Positions 37,453 to 46,168 of a stretch of 64,000 nucleotides of DNA are shown here, piece by piece. Position numbers and translations under genes: made by a program. Under the pieces are notes generated by a model. It was not told where the DNA came from, ran no database searches, and saw only the letters and a list, made by a program, of their open reading frames with translations. Position 1 is the first letter of the stretch, and every line of letters starts with the position of its first letter. The stretch covers positions 1 to 64,000 of the forward strand of contig JAAEZT010000013.1 of assembly GCA_018222765.1 (NCBI GenBank). Direction: 5' to 3'. The stretch is from a bacterium (GTDB lineage: Bacteria; Verrucomicrobiota; Verrucomicrobiia; Verrucomicrobiales; Akkermansiaceae).

Positions 37453-38394
37453 CTACTCCTCAATCAGGTTCTCTTCAAAAATCTGGATCTTATCCTTATT
37501 AACATTGTCGCCTTTCGCTCTCGCGCGGAGGAGTTCGTGGCGGAAATACTTCCAGCCTTCATCACGTTGATAGCTGGTTAAGGCGTCAATGATCAACTCT
37601 TTAACCTCCTCAAAAGCATCGCTTCTGGCTTCTTGGATCTCCAACAACTCGATCTCATAGCCACCGAGCTTTTCTTGAGCACCGACCGATAAGTTAAAAA
37701 CTCCCTCAGCAATTTCTTTGGGCAATTTTGAAGTATCGACCCACTCCTCTTGAAATTCGTCTTTACCATGGGAGCGCCATTTAATCTTACGACGTTCGGG
37801 TGAAACAAACTCATCCTTTTTCTCTTCATACCAAGCCCGAGCCTCTTCCTCGCTGACGTCGGCGAGGATCTTCTTTTTAAGATAATTTTCACGTTGAATA
37901 CGCGCACCCAGTCGCATTTCCAGCTCTTCCGTCCCCTGCCATCCGGATCGTTTGGCCAGTTCATCGAAGGTGCCACCGAGGCGTTTCTCCTCAATCTCCA
38001 TTGCCTGCTTCAACTCATCCTGATCGACGGCATACTCCTCAATTGGCGAAACCTTGACTTGAATCTTAACCAATAGCTCATCGATCATCTGATCGAGGAG
38101 AACTTTACGAAGACTTTTTCGTTCGCCAAATGTTGTCTCCTCCGGCGTCCGCCCCCGCCTCCAAAGGTATTCCTTCATTCGCTCTTCCACCTGCTTCCGG
38201 TAAATCGGCTCGTAATACACTCGCGCCACGAGCCCCTGCGCTTTGGCCTCCGCGATGGCAGCCTCGGTATCGAGCTGGGGTTCGGTGAGTGTCCTCTTGA
38301 GCGGACCTTTGAAGACAAAGAGATCGAGCAAAAGATAGCCAATCAAGAGAGCATATATCCCCATGCGAATGGCCATGATCTTCGGAGCACTCAT
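37453..38394 (-). CDS. SurA-like/parvulin-type periplasmic chaperone, single membrane helix
   Basis: 313 aa with an N-terminal membrane helix (GIYALLIGYLLLDLFVF) placing the rest in the periplasm. The central Lys/Glu-rich helical region (MIDELLVKIQVKVSPIEEYAVDQDELKQ, cited in part) resembles the SurA N-terminal chaperone fold. It is followed by a small domain (ARAWYEEKKDEFVSPERRK to EELLEIQEAR) like a degenerate parvulin with VGAQEKLGGYEIELLEI. Such proteins escort outer-membrane proteins to BAM or anchor peptidyl-prolyl isomerase activity. It follows the L,D-transpeptidase gene by 9 bases, suggesting one envelope operon. The active isomerase motif is weak, so a pure chaperone is possible. 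Confidence 0.7.
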   Translation of the reverse strand: MSAPKIMAIRMGIYALLIGYLLLDLFVFKGPLKRTLTEPQLDTEAAIAEAKAQGLVARVYYEPIYRKQVEERMKEYLWRRGRTPEETTFGERKSLRKVLLDQMIDELLVKIQVKVSPIEEYAVDQDELKQAMEIEEKRLGGTFDELAKRSGWQGTEELEMRLGARIQRENYLKKKILADVSEEEARAWYEEKKDEFVSPERRKIKWRSHGKDEFQEEWVDTSKLPKEIAEGVFNLSVGAQEKLGGYEIELLEIQEARSDAFEEVKELIIDALTSYQRDEGWKYFRHELLRARAKGDNVNKDKIQIFEENLIEE

Positions 38395-38403
38395 GGTCTG
38401 TTT

Positions 38404-39411
38404 TTAACGTACTATCACCCGCGCACCAAGCCGAGCGTATTTTGGAAACCGAGCGACATCCCAATTGGAAAGACGATAACATCCTGCGCTTTGAGCCCGA
38501 CCGATGGTCCTTGGACTAGAGGTCCCGTGAATCCCAATGCCTGACTTGGAAAGACCATTCCAAATCACGCCCACCGGATTATTCGGTCCATGGGGGATGT
38601 GCAGCGCATCCTTTCCCCGCTTCCCCTCCTTCAAGAGCTTCGGATCGTATCGCCAGGTCGGGAATTCAATCGAGTTTTTCAGTTCCCAAACTCCCCGGTG
38701 AATAAACTCCTCCTGCCCCGGAGTGACCGGAAACATCGCCACAACCCGCCCTAATGGTTCCGCATCATCCTCCGAAACCACCAAAGCCGCCCCCGGAATC
38801 GCAGTCACCGGGCCATCCGGGTCATAAATAAACAGCTGCTTATTCTTGGTATCGATTACGATATTACGTCGACTCAAAACCTCGTCTTCCTTGTGCATTC
38901 GCCCCGCCGCCAGCTTTTCAATCTGAAAGGGCTCGATATTCGGAACTTTCAAGGTTCGACCCGGTCGAAGTTCGTCGCATTTCTCTTTCCCATTCATCTC
39001 AATTAGAAATGACTCCGAAGTATGATAACGCTCGGCCATAAATTCCAGATAGCTTCGGTAGGCCATCAATTTCTCCTTTGCCTGAAGAGACCTTTCTGTC
39101 GGTAGGTTGGGATTCACAAAATCCGTGGCCAGGGAGGGCACGGTGGCGATGGCGTATAGTGTCTGAACACCTTCAAGAGCCTCCACGACGAGAGGAGCCC
39201 AGTTTCCGGGGGCCCGGCCTTGAAAGCGATTATAGGAATACACTGCTCTTGAGGTGAAATTACCCGGTTTCCCATCGAGAAAGCCCGGACCGAAGCATTT
39301 CTGATCCAGGAAAATCTGCACCCGCAGCGCCTCATCGCCCTTCGGAGGCTTTCCTTCATCAGCCCAAAGGAAGCCGGAAATTGCGATCAGAAGAAAAAGG
39401 TAAAATGGCAT
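38404..39411 (-). CDS. L,D-transpeptidase (YkuD/ErfK family)
   Basis: 335 aa. Signal peptide (MPFYLFLLIAISGFLWA). A LysM-like element (PGRTLKVPNIEPFQ) precedes the catalytic YkuD domain, whose active-site motif reads GIHGTSSPRTIGRAQSAGC followed by YRLSN, with His295 and Cys311. These enzymes make 3-3 crosslinks in peptidoglycan or attach proteins to it, using a Cys nucleophile. Mature end ARVIVR. First gene of a two-gene minus-strand operon with the SurA-like gene. Confidence 0.93.
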   Translation of the reverse strand: MPFYLFLLIAISGFLWADEGKPPKGDEALRVQIFLDQKCFGPGFLDGKPGNFTSRAVYSYNRFQGRAPGNWAPLVVEALEGVQTLYAIATVPSLATDFVNPNLPTERSLQAKEKLMAYRSYLEFMAERYHTSESFLIEMNGKEKCDELRPGRTLKVPNIEPFQIEKLAAGRMHKEDEVLSRRNIVIDTKNKQLFIYDPDGPVTAIPGAALVVSEDDAEPLGRVVAMFPVTPGQEEFIHRGVWELKNSIEFPTWRYDPKLLKEGKRGKDALHIPHGPNNPVGVIWNGLSKSGIGIHGTSSPRTIGRAQSAGCYRLSNWDVARFPKYARLGARVIVR

Positions 39412-39816
39412 CGTTCGTGAAAATCCTCTTAAATATTAACTCATCTCAATGATTTGGCCAGCGTCGGTATTCTCCAATCAAGATTTCTCACTCCTCAAAC
39501 ACCGAGTTTGGTATTTTACTGCACCTGACCATCTCGTCCCACCTTCAGATTTTCCCGTCCATGTCAGTTCTGATCGGACCTCGCTCTACCCCCCAAGAGC
39601 CAAGGCGTCATCGAGCACCTCGAACAACACGTAAAAGTTTATCCCATGGATTAGCAAAAGGCGAAACAGACCTGACTTCTTACCACGACGGCGTCTCCAA
39701 GTATCCTGGAGATCACCAGCGTCTTCATTACCCTGGATCCCAAAAGGCTTCGCCTTTTCGCGGGCGAGGCTTTTTTCTGCCTTGTCGAGCCGGGCATCTC
39801 CGGGAAGATTACCCCC
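39412..39816. other. Intergenic region with gene scraps and a hairpin
   Basis: About 400 bases between the divergent transpeptidase and ABM genes. On the plus strand 39582-39654 reads like a short protein end (SQGVIEHLEQHVKVYPMD then TAG) without a start, and 39500-39560 in another frame also looks protein-like (VWYFTAPDHLVPPSDFP), so a decayed plus-strand gene may lie here. I see no RNA gene. Confidence 0.3.
39742..39776 (+). terminator. Hairpin with T-run upstream of the ABM gene
   Basis: AAAAGGC (39742-39748) pairs with GCCTTTT (39752-39758) across TTC; a second GCC..GGC pairing reaches 39770 and is followed by TTTTTT (39771-39776). It sits about 40 bases upstream of the ABM start and about 90 bases after the scrap ending at 39654. 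It may terminate the lost gene or act as an attenuator for the downstream operon. Confidence 0.5.
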
Positions 39817-40176
39817 ATGAGCAAACTCTCTGAAGCAGTCAGCATTAATCCGTATTTCAAAGTCCAAGAAGGAAAACTCGACGACTTCAAAGCCTTAATG
39901 AAGGACTTCGTCGCCCGCACCTCCACTGAGGACACCTGCCTTTATTACGATTTCTCCGTCTGCGGTGATCAGGTCTTCTGTCGTGAAGCCTATGTCGGGG
40001 CCGCCGGAGTTCTCGCCCACCTCGAAAACGTCGGGGCTCAAATCGAACAAGCCCTTACTTTTTCCGAGCTCTACCGCCTCGAGATCCACGGACCAGCTGA
40101 GGAATTGGCCCCACTCAAGGAACCTCTCGCCGAGCTCAACCCTGACTTCTACGAGCGGGTCGCCGGCGTTGAATAA
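39817..40176 (+). CDS. Antibiotic biosynthesis monooxygenase (ABM)-fold small protein
   Basis: 119 aa dimeric alpha/beta-barrel ferredoxin-like domain: NPYFKVQEGKLDDFKALMKD, then LYYDFSVCGDQVFCREAYVGAAGVLAHLENVG. This is the pattern of YgiN/ABM-type oxygenases or haem-degrading relatives, small proteins that act on quinones or polyketides or serve as binding domains. First gene of a likely three-gene operon with a small hypothetical gene and an EboB-like hydrolase. Function unassigned. Confidence 0.8.
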   Translation: MSKLSEAVSINPYFKVQEGKLDDFKALMKDFVARTSTEDTCLYYDFSVCGDQVFCREAYVGAAGVLAHLENVGAQIEQALTFSELYRLEIHGPAEELAPLKEPLAELNPDFYERVAGVE

Positions 40177-40202
40177 TTCCAAATCCAAACTAGCTTACCC
40201 CA

Positions 40203-40484
40203 ATGCCAACGAAGAAAGACATCCAGGACCTCTACTTTATGGATGCGCGATTCAAGCTTCTTGAAATCGCCTCCTTTCTGGACCGCGTGGACCGGCACGA
40301 AGGCGAGACCGACTTTCGCCATCCCGCCTTCCACGAGGCGCTCAAGGCGATGCAAAACCCTCCCGCAGGAACCACGCGCGCCCAGGCTGTCCACTTGGCA
40401 TTTTCAGATCATTCCACCGAGCCCGCTGAGTCTGCTACGATTCAGTTCGCCTTCGGAGCCCACAACGAGGAGGCCGCCCAGTGA
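40203..40484 (+). CDS. Conserved hypothetical protein, 93 aa
   Basis: Small soluble protein between the ABM protein and the EboB-like hydrolase. The sequence is helix-rich and acidic (FMDARFKLLEIASFLDRVDR, HPAFHEALKAMQNPP) and has no transmembrane segment or motif I recognise. It ends with a GTGA overlap with the next gene, so it is translated with it. It is not the usual EboA, which is more than twice as long. Position suggests a role with the TatD-like enzyme. Confidence 0.75.
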   Translation: MPTKKDIQDLYFMDARFKLLEIASFLDRVDRHEGETDFRHPAFHEALKAMQNPPAGTTRAQAVHLAFSDHSTEPAESATIQFAFGAHNEEAAQ

Positions 40485-41278
40485 GATACATCGAACCCCA
40501 CGCTCACATGGTCAGCCGAACCACCGCGGACTACCAAACGATCGCACAGGCCGGCTGCGAAGCCCTTTGCGAACCCGCCTTCTGGGCTGGATACGACCGC
40601 GCCTCGGCCCAGGGATTTTACGACTATTATCGTCAACTCACGGAATACGAACCGGCCCGCGCCGCCAAGTTCGGCATCAAGCACTTCTGCTGGCTCTGCA
40701 TCAATCCCAAGGAAGCGGAAGATCCGGTCTTCGCACGCGAAGTCATGGCTCTCATTCCCGACTTCATCGACAGGCCCAACGTCCTGGGTATCGGTGAGAT
40801 TGGCCTCAACAAGAACACCAAAAACGAACTCGCAATTTTTGAAGAACACGTCGAGATCGCGAAAAAATTCGACCGCCCCATCCTCATTCATACTCCGCAC
40901 CTTGAGGACAAACTCAAGGGTACCCGACTCATTCTTGATGCGCTCAAGAACGCCAACGTCGATCGGAGCCGCGTGATCATCGACCACGTCGAAGAACACA
41001 CCGCTCCGCTCGTTCTCGACGAAGGTTTCTGGGCCGGGATGACTCTCTATCCTGAGTCCAAATGCTCGCCGGCCCGGGCCATCGATATTCTCGAGACTTT
41101 TGGCATGGAGAATATCTGGATGAACTCAGCCTGCGACTGGGGAATCTCCGATCCCCTCGCGGTGATCAAGTGCGCCCTGGAAATGAAGAAGCGCCAGCAC
41201 TCTGCTGAGATCGTCGAGAAAGTCATCTTCGACAATCCCAAGGCCTTCCTCTCCCAGTGCCCGAACTTTTCCCTCTAA
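40481..41278 (+). CDS. eboB: TatD-family metal-dependent hydrolase, EboB-like
   Basis: 265 aa TIM-barrel amidohydrolase. GTG start overlapping the previous stop. Metal ligands: His-x-His in EPHAHM (H7, H9), Glu in GIGEIGLN, His in ILIHTPHLED, IDHVEEHT, and the late Asp in SACDWGISDPLAV. The stretch CDWGISDPLAV and the CEPAFWAGYDRAS block are what I remember of EboB proteins, part of the ebo metabolite-traffic operon first described in eustigmatophyte endosymbionts and found in cyanobacteria. The substrate is unknown. The stop overlaps that of the convergent secreted-protein gene by 4 bases. The eboE-like gene is 2.9 kb away. Confidence 0.83.
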   Translation: MRYIEPHAHMVSRTTADYQTIAQAGCEALCEPAFWAGYDRASAQGFYDYYRQLTEYEPARAAKFGIKHFCWLCINPKEAEDPVFAREVMALIPDFIDRPNVLGIGEIGLNKNTKNELAIFEEHVEIAKKFDRPILIHTPHLEDKLKGTRLILDALKNANVDRSRVIIDHVEEHTAPLVLDEGFWAGMTLYPESKCSPARAIDILETFGMENIWMNSACDWGISDPLAVIKCALEMKKRQHSAEIVEKVIFDNPKAFLSQCPNFSL

Positions 41279-43944
41279 GGCGCGAAACTTACCGCGATCC
41301 TGAAAAATTCCTGCGATTGCCCGGATGCCCACCCGCCGGGGCGACTCAAAAGCACTGTCTCAAATTCACCGTCGCTTGAATCAACTTCGGTCGTGACATT
41401 GGGCACCACACTCCAGCTGTTGGGAGCTAGAGTCGTCGATGACTGAAGTTCGTATTCCAAACCCGCGTCGGCCGCGACCCGACGATACAACTCAAAATCA
41501 TTTCCCGAAACCGTCAACGGGGATTTTGAATGCCCGCCATCAGTCGGCGAGGTCCCAAAAGTGAATTCAAGAAGATTAGAGAGACCATCTCCATCAGGGT
41601 CGCCCGAGGCAGTCCGGTCATCACTATCCGTAACAAACTGCGCCACCTGCCAGCTCCCGTAACGAGTCAGGCTTTCACTGAAACTGATGTTGTCAAAATC
41701 CAGATAGCTGTTCCCTGCTCCGCTCACTTTTGTTAATTTCACTCCGAGCGTTTCAAAATTATTGTCACCCTCACTCGTCGAAAATGAAGTGCTAAGGGTC
41801 TGGAAAGTTCCATCAGCCGAGCCCCCCGCAAGGGTATCCAGATCACTCTCGATCACCGACAAGCCGGCCCCTTGGGGAACACCATCCGCAAGAATCTGTA
41901 AGAGAGCCCCCCCAAAGACATCGGTAGAATCTCCATCCCTCACTCCGAGGGAAACCGTAACAGTATAAACCCGGTGATCCACCACAGGGACTCTGCGGGT
42001 CTGTTGGAAGTTATTATTGGCAGATCCACCGTAAAGAAAACCGACATGCTTTCCACTCATCCCAGGAAGAACACCTCCATTGATGGAGTCAACCGCGTTA
42101 TCATAAGTGTCACCACCGGGATTGAACACTCCGTTGGCACCATCAGCAGCCTCGTCGAGGTTCCCATTCAAGACCACCCAGTCCACAACGCCCTGATGGA
42201 TTCCTCCAGCGAAAGGATCAATGATACTTTGTCCATTCTCACTCAAAGCCACAATCGTCGTGACTGATGGATCGAAGCCCTTCTCAAAATCACCATTCTC
42301 CAACATCAGGACTCCACTCCCGCCCAAAATCTCCCGCCACTGCGTCGCATGATCATCAAACCCCGCTCCATTAAGATGCACTCCGTCCAATAGCTTTCCG
42401 CCCGAAGCATTCTCCCAGTGGAAATCCTCCGTCCTCGGCCCCAAAAAGGTCAAAGGATCTGCATGGGCGACATCGCGCTGAGCTGCTGTGATTACTTCCC
42501 GATTTCCGAAAGCGGTCGCACTTTGATAAGCCGCTTCGGCAACATACCATGGGATATCCCATCCCGCATCGATCCGGCTCTGTGCAATAATCGACTGCAA
42601 CTTATCAACATAAAAACCCTTAGATTTACCGTCTGAGGAATCCCTCTCACCCTGGTGCCACAAAAAAGCACGGAATCCATTAGGAGGGAAATACTGAATT
42701 CCCTCTTTAAGGCGGTTGTCATAATTGGGACTTGGAGACGTCCAAAAAGAGATCGGCGCACTACCCACGCCCAGCGAGAGAAAGGCCACCGGAATATCGA
42801 GCTCCGAAGTTAGCTGCTCCCCCAGTCTGGACCAAACAGAGCCACCAGGCCCATCGGCAAAAGGTTGCGGGTCACTACCCTTCACCCACGGCGGCAAAAC
42901 TTGCGGATCATCGGTCAGGGTCACCGCCGACACTCGGTCATCAAGCGGATCAAAAGCCGGGCCGCCAAAGTTCGCCGAGTTCGACTGCCCCGCCGTAATG
43001 AAAATATCTCCCACTCCAATCTTCCCCACTTGATAAACCCCCGAAGAAACCCCGCCGGTCACCGATCTTACTTCGATAGTATACCAGCCACCCGCCGAGA
43101 CATTTTCCAGGGTCCCGCTGTATAATCCCGACGACGGCGACGAATCAATTACCTCCCACCCAGTATCCGTCCCACTGTTTCCCGATCCAAGGACTACGGC
43201 TCGAGCTTCAATTGAATCAGGAGAATTCACATAGCTTCCCTCGATCAAGATATCAGCCTGATTATTCCCGTCTCTCTGAACAACCTGCCGGGGAACCGGG
43301 GATGTAATCATCAGCACCGAAGGCGCACCATAAACATCAATCTCACGAATCATGGTATCTCCCGACCCGCTGACAATTCCCGGAGCATCAAAAGTGAATC
43401 GGATACTTTCCACCCCACTCGCGAGAAATCTACCCGCGTCATCCTCAATTTCCACCCGGGTCTCATAGCTTGGCTGGGTCACTCCAGTGAAGGCTCGATA
43501 ATCAACGGAAGCCAGAGATGAAAATGAGGCTGATCCCACTCTCTTGAATTCCACCGAATAAACCTGATCGGAATGTTGTGCCGACCAGCCCATGAAACTT
43601 TCGATCGAACTCAAATCATATCCCAGAGGATGACTCGCCACATCCAGGTCGAAGGTCGCAGTCGCCGGGAAATGAAGCCCTGCCTCAAAAAAGGTATTTT
43701 CACCTGGCGAATCGGAGTAATTTCCATCGATCATGCCACTCCCCGGAAAACTGGCGTTCGAGGCAGAAACGACGGTCGAGATTACATCACTCGAGCCCGC
43801 ATTTATCAAATCTCCGCCCCCAACCTGTGACGCGAACGACAACGCCGTTGACGACGAGCTTCCATTCTGAACGACCGTACCACTGGAAACACCAACGGCA
43901 GTTGTAGAAATCAAAAAGAGAAATTTAATAGGGAATCGAATCAT
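41275..43944 (-). CDS. Secreted sialate-O-acetylesterase-like (SASA) multidomain protein
   Basis: Exported esterase-like protein. The start is ATG 43944, giving signal peptide MIRFPIKFLFLISTTAVGVS; the frame is open to 44010. An N-terminal F5/8-like sandwich and Ig-like segment precede the SGNH-type esterase domain: ITAGQSNSANFGG (Ser nucleophile), GVGSAPI, FLWHQGERDSSDG, DGVHLNGAGFDDH (Asp and His). The middle domain is a LamG/discoidin-like sandwich (VYTVTVSLGVRDGDS to YLDFDNISFSES), and the C-terminal module has DPDGDGLSNLLEFTFG, VEYELQSS-like and EFFRIAVSFAP. It probably removes O-acetyl groups from sialic acids or plant polysaccharides. It lies on the opposite strand between eboB-like and eboE-like genes. 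Confidence 0.83.
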   Translation of the reverse strand: MIRFPIKFLFLISTTAVGVSSGTVVQNGSSSSTALSFASQVGGGDLINAGSSDVISTVVSASNASFPGSGMIDGNYSDSPGENTFFEAGLHFPATATFDLDVASHPLGYDLSSIESFMGWSAQHSDQVYSVEFKRVGSASFSSLASVDYRAFTGVTQPSYETRVEIEDDAGRFLASGVESIRFTFDAPGIVSGSGDTMIREIDVYGAPSVLMITSPVPRQVVQRDGNNQADILIEGSYVNSPDSIEARAVVLGSGNSGTDTGWEVIDSSPSSGLYSGTLENVSAGGWYTIEVRSVTGGVSSGVYQVGKIGVGDIFITAGQSNSANFGGPAFDPLDDRVSAVTLTDDPQVLPPWVKGSDPQPFADGPGGSVWSRLGEQLTSELDIPVAFLSLGVGSAPISFWTSPSPNYDNRLKEGIQYFPPNGFRAFLWHQGERDSSDGKSKGFYVDKLQSIIAQSRIDAGWDIPWYVAEAAYQSATAFGNREVITAAQRDVAHADPLTFLGPRTEDFHWENASGGKLLDGVHLNGAGFDDHATQWREILGGSGVLMLENGDFEKGFDPSVTTIVALSENGQSIIDPFAGGIHQGVVDWVVLNGNLDEAADGANGVFNPGGDTYDNAVDSINGGVLPGMSGKHVGFLYGGSANNNFQQTRRVPVVDHRVYTVTVSLGVRDGDSTDVFGGALLQILADGVPQGAGLSVIESDLDTLAGGSADGTFQTLSTSFSTSEGDNNFETLGVKLTKVSGAGNSYLDFDNISFSESLTRYGSWQVAQFVTDSDDRTASGDPDGDGLSNLLEFTFGTSPTDGGHSKSPLTVSGNDFELYRRVAADAGLEYELQSSTTLAPNSWSVVPNVTTEVDSSDGEFETVLLSRPGGWASGQSQEFFRIAVSFAP

Positions 43945-44132
43945 CAAGAAGCGTGCGACACCTTGATAGTAAGCAAATCTTAGACAATGAAGCACGCAAA
44001 AACTCCGCATCTATGTATGAGATACTTCTCGAAAAAAACCGCCATACAATGCAAAGAAGCCCCATTCCCTGAACTCCGTTCTTTCCGCTGCTGCCATCTC
44101 CAATCAAGCTCCAGCCAGCACCTGATCATTCC

Positions 44133-45278
44133 GTGAAGCTTTCTCCTGACCACCATCTAGCCTACTGCACAAACATCCATCCGGCCGAAACTTGGGCGGA
44201 AACCCTCCACGTTCTCAAAAACGATGTTGTGGCAGTCCGCGATCGCGTTTCGCCCGACAAGGCCTTCGCGATCGGCCTTCGACTTTCGGCTCAAGCAGCT
44301 GGCGAGTTACTTGAGGAAAACCACCTCGATGAATTCCAGACCTGGCTGGAGTCCGAAAACTGCTACATCTTTACCATCAATGGATTTCCCTACGGGGCCT
44401 TCCACGGAACCAGCGTGAAGGAAAAGGTCTACCAACCCGATTGGACCAAACTCGCCCGTCTCGTCTACACCGAGCAGCTCTTCACCATCATTGATCGCCT
44501 TTGCCCAGCTGAATCCGGTGGATCGGTTTCCACTCTTCCCGGTTCCTTCAAAGAATTCGAAGCAGACGAGAAACTCATCTTCGAAAACCTCTACTCAATT
44601 GCCCTCACCATCGAACACCTCTCGACCAAGTCCGGAAAAGACCTCCACCTAGGACTGGAACCCGAGCCTCTCGGTCATTTCGAAAACACCGAGGAAACAC
44701 TCGCCTTCTTTGAGCGCTTTTTCTCATGGTGCGAAAGTAAAGACTACGATCAGGAGCCCATTCGCAAACACATCGGCATCAACTACGACACTTGTCACTT
44801 CGCCCTCGAATTTGATGACTGCCATCAGTCCCTCAAAGCCCTCACTGACGCCGGTCTTCGCATTTCCAAAATCCATCTGTCCAACGCCCTATCTTTCGAC
44901 CCGCAAAACAATGAGGCACTCTTGGCGATTCAACAATTCAACGAACCGACCTACCTTCACCAGGTCATCCTCAACACCACACCACTCACCCGCTTTAAGG
45001 ACCTTCCGGAATTCACCGAGCCCACAACCGCCACCGAAGGACGGATTCATTTCCACGTCCCTCTCTATTCCGAGCCCCTGGCCCCGCTGGGGTCAACCCT
45101 CGATCACGCGGAAGCTGCGCTGAGCTATCTTCAAGAGCACCCCAAAGCTTGTCCGCACCTCGAAATCGAAACCTACACCTGGGGAGTCCTTCCCGGGCAC
45201 CTTCAAAAACCTCTCACAGATCAAATCAGTTCCGAGTATCAGTGGGTCTTCGAAACTGTCCGCAAAAGATCTTCGTAA
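44133..45278 (+). CDS. eboE: EboE-like metabolite-traffic protein (sugar-phosphate isomerase/epimerase fold)
   Basis: 381 aa with an AP-endonuclease-2/xylose-isomerase-like barrel. GTG start at 44133. Recognition rests on the N-terminal SPDHHLAYCTNIHPAETWAE, INGFPYGAFHGTSVKE and STLPGSFKEFEA, strongly characteristic of EboE in my memory, with metal-type residues in LHLGLEPEPLGHFENTEE, GINYDTCHFALEFDD, KIHLSNAL and HFHVPLYSEPL. The ebo operon is thought to serve transport or modification of a metabolite, but its chemistry is unproved. The 3' end overlaps the convergent panE-like gene by 40 bases. eboA, eboC, eboD and eboF are not seen in the window. Confidence 0.85.
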   Translation: MKLSPDHHLAYCTNIHPAETWAETLHVLKNDVVAVRDRVSPDKAFAIGLRLSAQAAGELLEENHLDEFQTWLESENCYIFTINGFPYGAFHGTSVKEKVYQPDWTKLARLVYTEQLFTIIDRLCPAESGGSVSTLPGSFKEFEADEKLIFENLYSIALTIEHLSTKSGKDLHLGLEPEPLGHFENTEETLAFFERFFSWCESKDYDQEPIRKHIGINYDTCHFALEFDDCHQSLKALTDAGLRISKIHLSNALSFDPQNNEALLAIQQFNEPTYLHQVILNTTPLTRFKDLPEFTEPTTATEGRIHFHVPLYSEPLAPLGSTLDHAEAALSYLQEHPKACPHLEIETYTWGVLPGHLQKPLTDQISSEYQWVFETVRKRSS

Positions 45279-46156
45279 AGCTTATCAATGAGAGGCGTCT
45301 CGACTCCAGCAGCCTTCGCTCTTCGCAAAGGCTCGCCCCAAATTGACTCGAGCTCCACTTCCCGTCCCTCCATAAAATCAATCATGCTCGACGGACGGTA
45401 GTTCCCCATCGGTCCGGTGACCTCGATCTGATCATCGATAAATTCTGCTGGGATTTCATGACCCAGCGCCCCCGCAATACTTACCACCTCGGCCATGATT
45501 GCACGCACCCGTTCTTCTCCTTCATCCTGCGCCAAGAGGTCCCGCGTCGTAATCCCTCCTTCGGTAATACAAAGACCATTGAAGGGAATATTCCAGACCA
45601 ACTTACGCCACTGCACCAACTCCAAGACCGGCGCGCCCTGACAAGGGATCTTTGCCGTTTCAAAAATCTCCACCAATGCCTCCAATCGACCTGTCGATGC
45701 AGGTTGCACTTCCCCCATCACAATCAATCCCCCTCCCACATGATGAATCACCCCGGCCTTCATCCGATTGATGCAAACAAAACACATTCCCCCCAAAACA
45801 CGCTCTAGTCCAAACAACTCGCTCAACCGCTCCACATTCCCCATCCCATTCTGCAGAGTCAAAATAATCGTATCCTCGTGCAGCATTGGCCCGATCACCG
45901 CCTCAAAATAATCATTCGCCGTCGCCTTCCACGCCACGATCACCACATCCACTTTCCCGACTACCTCGGGAGAGCGAAAGCAATCAACCTCCGGCAAATT
46001 AAAGTCCCCGTGAATACTCTCCACTTTAAGTCCATTTCGGCTGACTTCGTCGAAGTCAGCCCGCAAAAGAAAACGCACCTCATTCCCTGACTCGACGAGA
46101 CGTGCCCCGTAGTAACTCCCCACTGCACCCGCTCCGACAATCGCAAAGCTCTTCAT
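45239..46156 (-). CDS. panE: 2-dehydropantoate 2-reductase (ketopantoate reductase) family
   Basis: 305 aa. Rossmann NADPH motif GAGAVGSYYG (about 8-17), KxxxN-type catalytic region with WRKLVWNIPFNGLCITEGG, and a C-terminal ApbA helical domain ending in RPSSMIDFMEGREVELESIW, as in ketopantoate reductases that feed pantothenate synthesis. Paralogues with other 2-keto acid substrates share this pattern, so panE is likely, not certain. It lies 12 bases downstream of the HDAC-like gene. Its stop lies inside the 3' end of the convergent eboE-like gene. Confidence 0.85.
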   Translation of the reverse strand: MKSFAIVGAGAVGSYYGARLVESGNEVRFLLRADFDEVSRNGLKVESIHGDFNLPEVDCFRSPEVVGKVDVVIVAWKATANDYFEAVIGPMLHEDTIILTLQNGMGNVERLSELFGLERVLGGMCFVCINRMKAGVIHHVGGGLIVMGEVQPASTGRLEALVEIFETAKIPCQGAPVLELVQWRKLVWNIPFNGLCITEGGITTRDLLAQDEGEERVRAIMAEVVSIAGALGHEIPAEFIDDQIEVTGPMGNYRPSSMIDFMEGREVELESIWGEPLRRAKAAGVETPLIDKLYEDLLRTVSKTH

Positions 46157-46168
46157 CTCAGGAAGCGT

